Source: Agapanthus africanus
Lineage: Eukaryota > Streptophyta > Magnoliopsida > Asparagales > Amaryllidaceae
Direction of reading: 5' to 3'
NCBI GenBank assembly: GCA_030015575.1
Contig: JASDDO010000006.1
Location: 375,184,137-375,248,136 of the forward strand
Length of the DNA stretch: 64,000 nt
Position numbers and translations under genes: made by a program. This document shows positions 58,883 through 64,000 of the stretch, piece after piece; the stretch's first letter is position 1; every line of letters starts with the position of its first letter. The notes beneath the pieces were generated by a model. It saw only the letters and a list, made by a program, of their open reading frames with translations. It did not search any database and was not told the DNA's origin.

Positions 58883-61800
58883 CTTTCCTTCGAGACAAGA
58901 CAAGAAGAATCTTTGACCTTGTCATGAACCATCAGATGATGACACTCCCGGAGTCTTGGCACCCCAATCAAGCAAATGAGGTTCTTCACCCGGATTATTG
59001 CTCCTATCACCGAGCGATAGGACATCCTCTTGAAGACTACTTCACTTTCAAAAATTGGGTCGAAAAACAATATCAACTCGGTAGATTCGCTCTATCCAAC
59101 AGTTGGAGGGTAGCCCCACCACAAAAGCATGTTCCAAAAGCAACATATATGGCAAGAGTAGAACCGGAACAACATCGGTTTTGGAAACGAGCTCGTACCT
59201 GTCACGTGATAACGTTGTCAAAAGAAGGAATGCACGAGAATATGGATGACCTCTCCTGGTGCTTTGAAAATAAGGACGAAGATGAGTTGATCTCAGAATT
59301 TCCACCGGCGCCAAAAGAATTGGAAGATGGGATACACACCATGGCAGACAACCTGAAAAGAATCGACTTGGGGATGGCAAACGACCCGCGACCAACGTTC
59401 GTAAGTGAGCCACTGTCCAAAGAGCAAGTAGCTATGCTAAAAGATGTGCTCATGCAGTACAAAGACTGCTTCACATGGAACTATTCCGAGATGCCGGGGC
59501 TAGATCCAGAAATCGCTGTGCATAAATTGGCGATATCTCCGGACGTCAAGCCAGTCAAACAAGCACCAAGAAGAATGCGGCTCGAACTTGAAATAAGTAT
59601 CAACGCCGAAGTCAAGAAGCTGATCGACTTCGGCTTCATTCAAGAAGTTCAATACCCCGACTGGATCACCAACATTGTCCCAGTGATGAAGAAAAATAGG
59701 ACGGTGCGCATCTATGTGGACTTTCGAGACCTCAACAAACCTTGCTCGAAGGATGATTTTCCCGTACCGGTTACCGAGTTGATGATAGATAACACGTCCA
59801 CTCACGAAGTCTTTTCCTTCATGGACAGATCATCGGGGTACAATCAAATAAAGATGCATCCTTAAGACTAGAAGCATACCGCTTTCCGGACTCCTCTGGG
59901 CATATTCTGCTACAAAGTGATGCCTTTCGGTCTGAAAAACGTCGGTGCTACCTATCAGAGGGCCATGACAAAGATCTTTGATGACCTCATACATGAGATT
60001 GTCGAATGTTATATTGACGATCTCGTGGTGAAAAGCAAATCGTACGAGGAGCACTGGGAGCATCTGAAGATAGTGTTTCAGCGCCTTCGGAAATACAACC
60101 TGAAGATGAACCCTTTGAAATGCACGTTCGGAGTTTCCTCGGGCAAATTCCTAGGATTCATCGTACGACACCGTGGCATCGAAATAAACCCGTCAAAGAT
60201 CAAGGCGATTATGGAAATGCCTCCGCCAAGAACTCTCAAGCAACCGCGGTCTCTCCAAGGAAAGCTCGCGTATATCCGACGGTTCAAAACCAACCTCTCC
60301 GGAAAGTGCCGTCCCTACAGTCACTTAATGAAGAAGGGAACCCCGTTCATTTGGGATCGCAAATGCCAGGGTGCACTGGACGAAATCAAGCAATACCTGC
60401 AGAATCCGCCGGTACTGACCGCTCCAGTCAAGGGAAATCCCATCATCCTGTACACAACCGCCCTTGAAGGTTCGTTAGACGCGTTATGGGCACAGGAGAA
60501 TGAACAAGGGAAAGATAGAGCCCTCTACTATTTGAGTCGAGTTCTCCTAGGGGCAGAAAAAAACTACTCCCCTGTCAAAAAACACTGCTTGGCATTAATC
60601 TTCGTGATAACGAAGCTTCGGCATTATGCTTTGGCACATGAGGTTCATCTCATATCAAAAGTGGATCCTCTCAAATATCTGATGTCAAAAGCCATTCTAA
60701 TAGGAAGGCTTGCTAAATAGGCCCTCCTCTTGATGGAGTGGAGTCCTCGATAGTATATCGACCCCTCAAGGCGATAAAAGGCCAGGCTATCGTCGACTTC
60801 CTTGCTGAGCACCCGATACCTGGCGACTCACATTTAAATTGCGAACTGTCAGACGAGCACGCGTTTGACATGATCAACGGGGAGAAAGGAGGGAGTGATA
60901 CCCGATGGGAACTCTATTTCGACGGAGCATCTTCCATAAAGAAGCGACAACACAACACCTCTATAATCAAATCGGGGGTAGGCCTTATCTTCGTGACTCC
61001 GCAAAGAGGAATAATGCGCTTTGCCTTTTCCCTAACAGAGTCGAGGACAAACAATGAAGCAGAATATAAGGCTTTGATAGCAGGGCTTGAGATCGCTGTC
61101 GACATGGGAATCGAAAGCCTCCTCATATACGGTCATATACAGAGACTCCCAGCTGGTTGTTAGTCAAGTAAACGATGACTATCAAACGTGCAAACCGGAG
61201 TTGGTAAAGTACGGCAAGAGAGTGCAACAATTGCAGACTCAAATCCCTTCCTACACCCTAGAAAGCATACCGCGTACAGAAAATAGCAAAGTGGATGCAC
61301 TAGACAAACTCACTAAAGAACTGGCTGACGAAAACCTCGATGACGTAAGGATCATTGTACAGAGCTGTCGAGTTCTTACACCAGCAAAAATATCTCCGGA
61401 GTCGTCTGAAGAAAAGGAAGCGACCAAGGAAACAACCTTACAAATTGAAGATCAAGAAAGAGCTAAGGATTGGAGAGAGGTCTTTACAGATTACTTCAAA
61501 TCTCGTCGAACACCTGAAGATGCATCCTCAAGACATCAGCTCATGAAACGAGCTCTGTCTTTTGCCTTCACCAATGATACTCCATATAAGAGATCGTTCA
61601 ACTCTCTGTGGATAAGATGCCTGGGACCGGAAGAAGCAATGAGGGTCGTCCAAGAAACTCACGATGGACTCTGCGGTTCTCATCAAGCTGGGCCAAAAAT
61701 GAAGCTGAAGATCAAAAGAATGGGCTACTATTAGCCCACGATGATTCAGGACTGTCTCAAATACGCAAAGCAGTGCCACTCGTGCCAAATTCATGGAGAC

Positions 61801-62648
61801 TTTATCCACCAGCATCCAAACCCGCTACAACCAACAGTGGTTAGCTGGTCGTTCGAAATGTGGGGAACCGACATAATTGGGCCTATCGAACCAGCGTCAT
61901 CCAAAGGATATTGGTTCATATTGGCGACAACTGATTACTTCTCTAGTGGGCAGAAGCCATACCGCTAAGAGAAGTGAAGACAGAGAACATCCTCCATTTC
62001 TTCAAAACACACGTCATTTATTGGTTCGGCACTCCGAACGGATTATCTCGGATAATGGGTTGGCCTACAGAAGTCACAAAATCAGCCGCTTCGCACGGCA
62101 GCATAATATAGACTAGAGATACTCTTCGGTCTATAATCCCTGAGCTAACGGTCTAGCTGAGGCTTTCAACAAAACCTTGACAAAGATCATAAAGAAGACG
62201 GTGTCAAAAAATAAAAAAGGACTGGCATGAGAGACTGCATGAAGCTCTCTGGACGTATCGAACAACGTTCAATACGACCACGAACACAACGCCATTCGCG
62301 TTGGTATTCGGCACAGAAGTGGTACCCCCTCGAGATAGAGCTACCCTCTCTACGATTGGCGGTTCATTACGAGCTAACAGACGAAGAAAATGCCCATCTT
62401 CGACTTGAGGAGCTCGATGCCCTTGATGAAACTCGTCTCATGGCGCAGCAAAACCTAGAGGCTTACAAAGCAAGGATGACGCGCTCATACGAAAGACTAA
62501 CTAGGCCGAAAACATTCCGCCAAGGCAAACTTGTGCTAGTTGTCAAAAGACCTATGACCCCCAATCGTGCCAAACGGGGGAAATTCGAGCTGAACTATGA
62601 AGGCCCATACATCATAGATAAGGTCTACCAAGGTGGGGCCTACCTACT
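58883..62648 (+). pseudogene. pol: Element C zinc module 3, reverse transcriptase, RNases H and integrase (after element G)
   Basis: It picks up the YSF.RDKTRR segment split by G. A CSYHRAIGHPLEDY module (last Cys lost) follows near 59000. The reverse transcriptase has YIDD intact (60010-60021) but is broken by stops near 59865. RNase H and archaeal-type RNase H (YFDGASS, NNEAEYKAL) follow; the second is broken near 61133 by a small duplication that destroys the GDSQ motif. Integrase pieces WGTDIIGP, ISDNG and NGLAEAFN are present across frameshifts and stops. The frame ends at YQGGAYLL (62648), where LTR F begins; B continues for about 20 more residues. Confidence 0.88.
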
Positions 62649-64000
62649 TGTAACATCCTAGTTCATTTATACCAATTCTAGTTCTCGTATTTCCTTAATT
62701 GTGGTATTTTCCTGATTTATCGTGTTTTGGGTGCGAATTGTATTTTACATTTTACATTGCATTCGACCCGACCCGCTTGCTTGAACCTATTTGATTCATA
62801 TTTATAGATTACCCTGAGTTGTTATATAGACACGTGCATCTCATGTATACTGTATACTGGCATTTTACCTGGCATTGCATATTTTACCATATAACATTTT
62901 AGGTCATGTAAAATAATTTAAAATTGCATTTCAAAGCCTGCATGATACCCCTAACCCCGTGGTAGCATCCGCGCATCTTGTTCTCATCCCGTTCAGTGAA
63001 ACGAACGTGTTTGGATGGCTACGCGCATGTACGTGCATCCGTTCTTGGGGGTATGCATTTTCGTTACCTGAGCATTCATTTTGAATTTTGAAAGTCGCAC
63101 ATATTTTTCGTATTTTAAATCTGAATTTTTAGACCCGACCCAGGCGCGTTTTGAAATATTTTTGTATCCCGCCAAAATCAATTTATTTAATTTTAAAATT
63201 TAGTTTAAATATTTTCATATTTCATTAACAAACTGAAACCTTTTATCTAAAATTTTAAATCTAAAAATCTTTTAAAATTTTAAATCTAATTTCCTAACAA
63301 ACTAACAACTCCTTTCTCTTTCTCTCTCTCTTCTGCATATATATATTTATATATATTTTATTTAGTTAATTTTTCTTTCCTTATTTAATACACAACCTCT
63401 TCTTCTTACTTCTTCTTCTTCTTTCTTCTTTCTTTTTCTTGATCTTGTTTCTTGATTCTGGTGATCACCGCCGGAGCCGTGCTCGTCGCCGACGATCCGA
63501 GTGATCCAGTGAATGTACCTGACTTGCGTGATCACCCTCGTGCGTTGTTTGGAACCGTTCCGTGTACCGTGCGCGCGTCGCGACATTTCGCCGACGAAGG
63601 ACGTTCCGTACACATCCGTTCTTGTTCCGTCTAGGCAAGTTAATCTTGCTACATGCTATATAATTCATTTTATACCTATTTAAATAAATAACATACCTAT
63701 AGTTTAAATCTAGTGCCCCATGTTTAATTTTATAACGTTTCGATGTTCCGTTTGCATCCGTTTATATCATATTAAATCTAGATCATGAAAACTTATCTCG
63801 TGACATACTAGATTACATTATACTGCATCCATATCATTTAAAATATATATCGTCGTAATATTTCTTATTATTATCTTTAATTAGTTTATAATCTGCATTT
63901 TATAATATTATACATTTGAAAATATTATAGTTTACACATGAAACGTCGTTGAAAAGCGGATACGACAAATCTGAAATTTACTGTACACCTTACCTTATAA
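62649..64000 (+). repeat. Element F: start of another LTR, cut by the window edge
   Basis: Element C integrase is cut exactly at a TGTAACATCC start, the same style as element G's TGTAACATTT. The AT-rich sequence that follows has a TATATATATTTATATATATT box at about 63337-63360, then a long C/T-rich tract (63385-63445) and a GC-rich stretch. All fit U3, promoter and R of a Ty3/gypsy LTR. The partner LTR and TSD (expected copy of CTACT, 62644-62648) lie outside. A reverse-oriented or solo LTR cannot be excluded. No ORF here is convincing. Confidence 0.6.
63337..63360 (+). promoter_or_regulatory. Probable TATA box of LTR F
   Basis: A run of TATATATATTTATATATATT lies about 690 bp into the LTR and is followed by a TTCTTCTT-rich leader, typical of plant LTR promoters. 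The exact start site is not determinable. Confidence 0.45.

Larger units (their letters stand above)
29648..62648 (+). mobile_element. Element C: decayed Tat-lineage retrotransposon, plus strand, split by E and G and cut by F
   Basis: It has the same layout as B but on the plus strand: 5' LTR, PBS at 32214, gag-pol pieces at 32360-33510, 44012-48420 and 58883-62648. The pieces join in register when E and G are removed along with one copy of their 5-bp duplications. Many stops and frameshifts show it is old. The C-terminal integrase end, 3' region and 3' LTR are missing because another LTR (F) begins at 62649. Its 5' LTR is clearly diverged from B's, so the two are different subfamilies. Confidence 0.87.

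Noticed and set aside
62649-64000. Host gene promoter with a C/T-rich leader and ORF at 63452
   Set aside because: The stretch starts precisely at an LTR-type TGTAACATCC junction inside C integrase. An LTR explains it better, and the ORF has no visible domain.

Overview
The window is repeat DNA from a flowering plant, made almost entirely of LTR retrotransposons inserted into one another. The evidence is Athila-, Tat- and chromovirus-type Ty3/gypsy polyproteins, a Ty1/copia element, plant tRNA primer sites, and TG...CA long terminal repeats (LTRs) with 5-bp target-site duplications (TSDs). I found no ordinary host gene. Species, and monocot versus eudicot, cannot be decided from the sequence.

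Layout. (1) Element B, Tat lineage, minus strand, spans about 1-28398; its 3' LTR lies beyond the left edge. From its 5' end it has a 5' LTR (25834-28398), a primer site, one very long gag-pol frame (25682 to 16432), a repeat-rich 3' region (13415-16431), and an intron-containing gene on the opposite strand (about 55-1164 plus 13312-13414). (2) Element A (1165-13306, minus) is a complete, very young Athila-type element inserted in B's antisense gene; its TSD is CGGAC. (3) 28399-29287 is a gag piece of another Tat copy (D) into which B inserted. 29288-29647 is a truncated LTR remnant. (4) Element C, Tat lineage, plus strand, runs 29648-62648. It is a decayed relative of B, head-to-head with it. 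C's gag is split by element E (33511-44006, Ty1/copia, minus, TSD ATCGA). C's pre-RT region is split by element G (48421-58877, chromovirus, plus, TSD ATATT). (5) C's integrase is cut at 62649 by the start of another LTR (F) that runs off the right edge.

The elements work as retrotransposons. Each LTR supplies promoter and polyadenylation signals. A tRNA anneals at the primer binding site (PBS), the polypurine tract (PPT) primes the second strand, and the Gag-Pol polyprotein gives capsid, protease, reverse transcriptase, RNase H and integrase. A is damaged only by one in-frame amber codon. B has four nonsense codons and one 1-base frameshift. G has four nonsense codons and no frameshift. C and E are badly decayed. 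LTR divergence gives the age order A (4 differences in 1635 bp), then G (about 30 in 2.7 kb), then E (several percent in the part compared).

Points most worth a second look: at least 14 hairpins in B's 3' region whose stems differ in sequence but stay paired; the spliced antisense gene with phase-1 introns; and an 18-base tRNA-Asp T-arm match inside A's LTR, in addition to the normal tRNA-Asp primer site.
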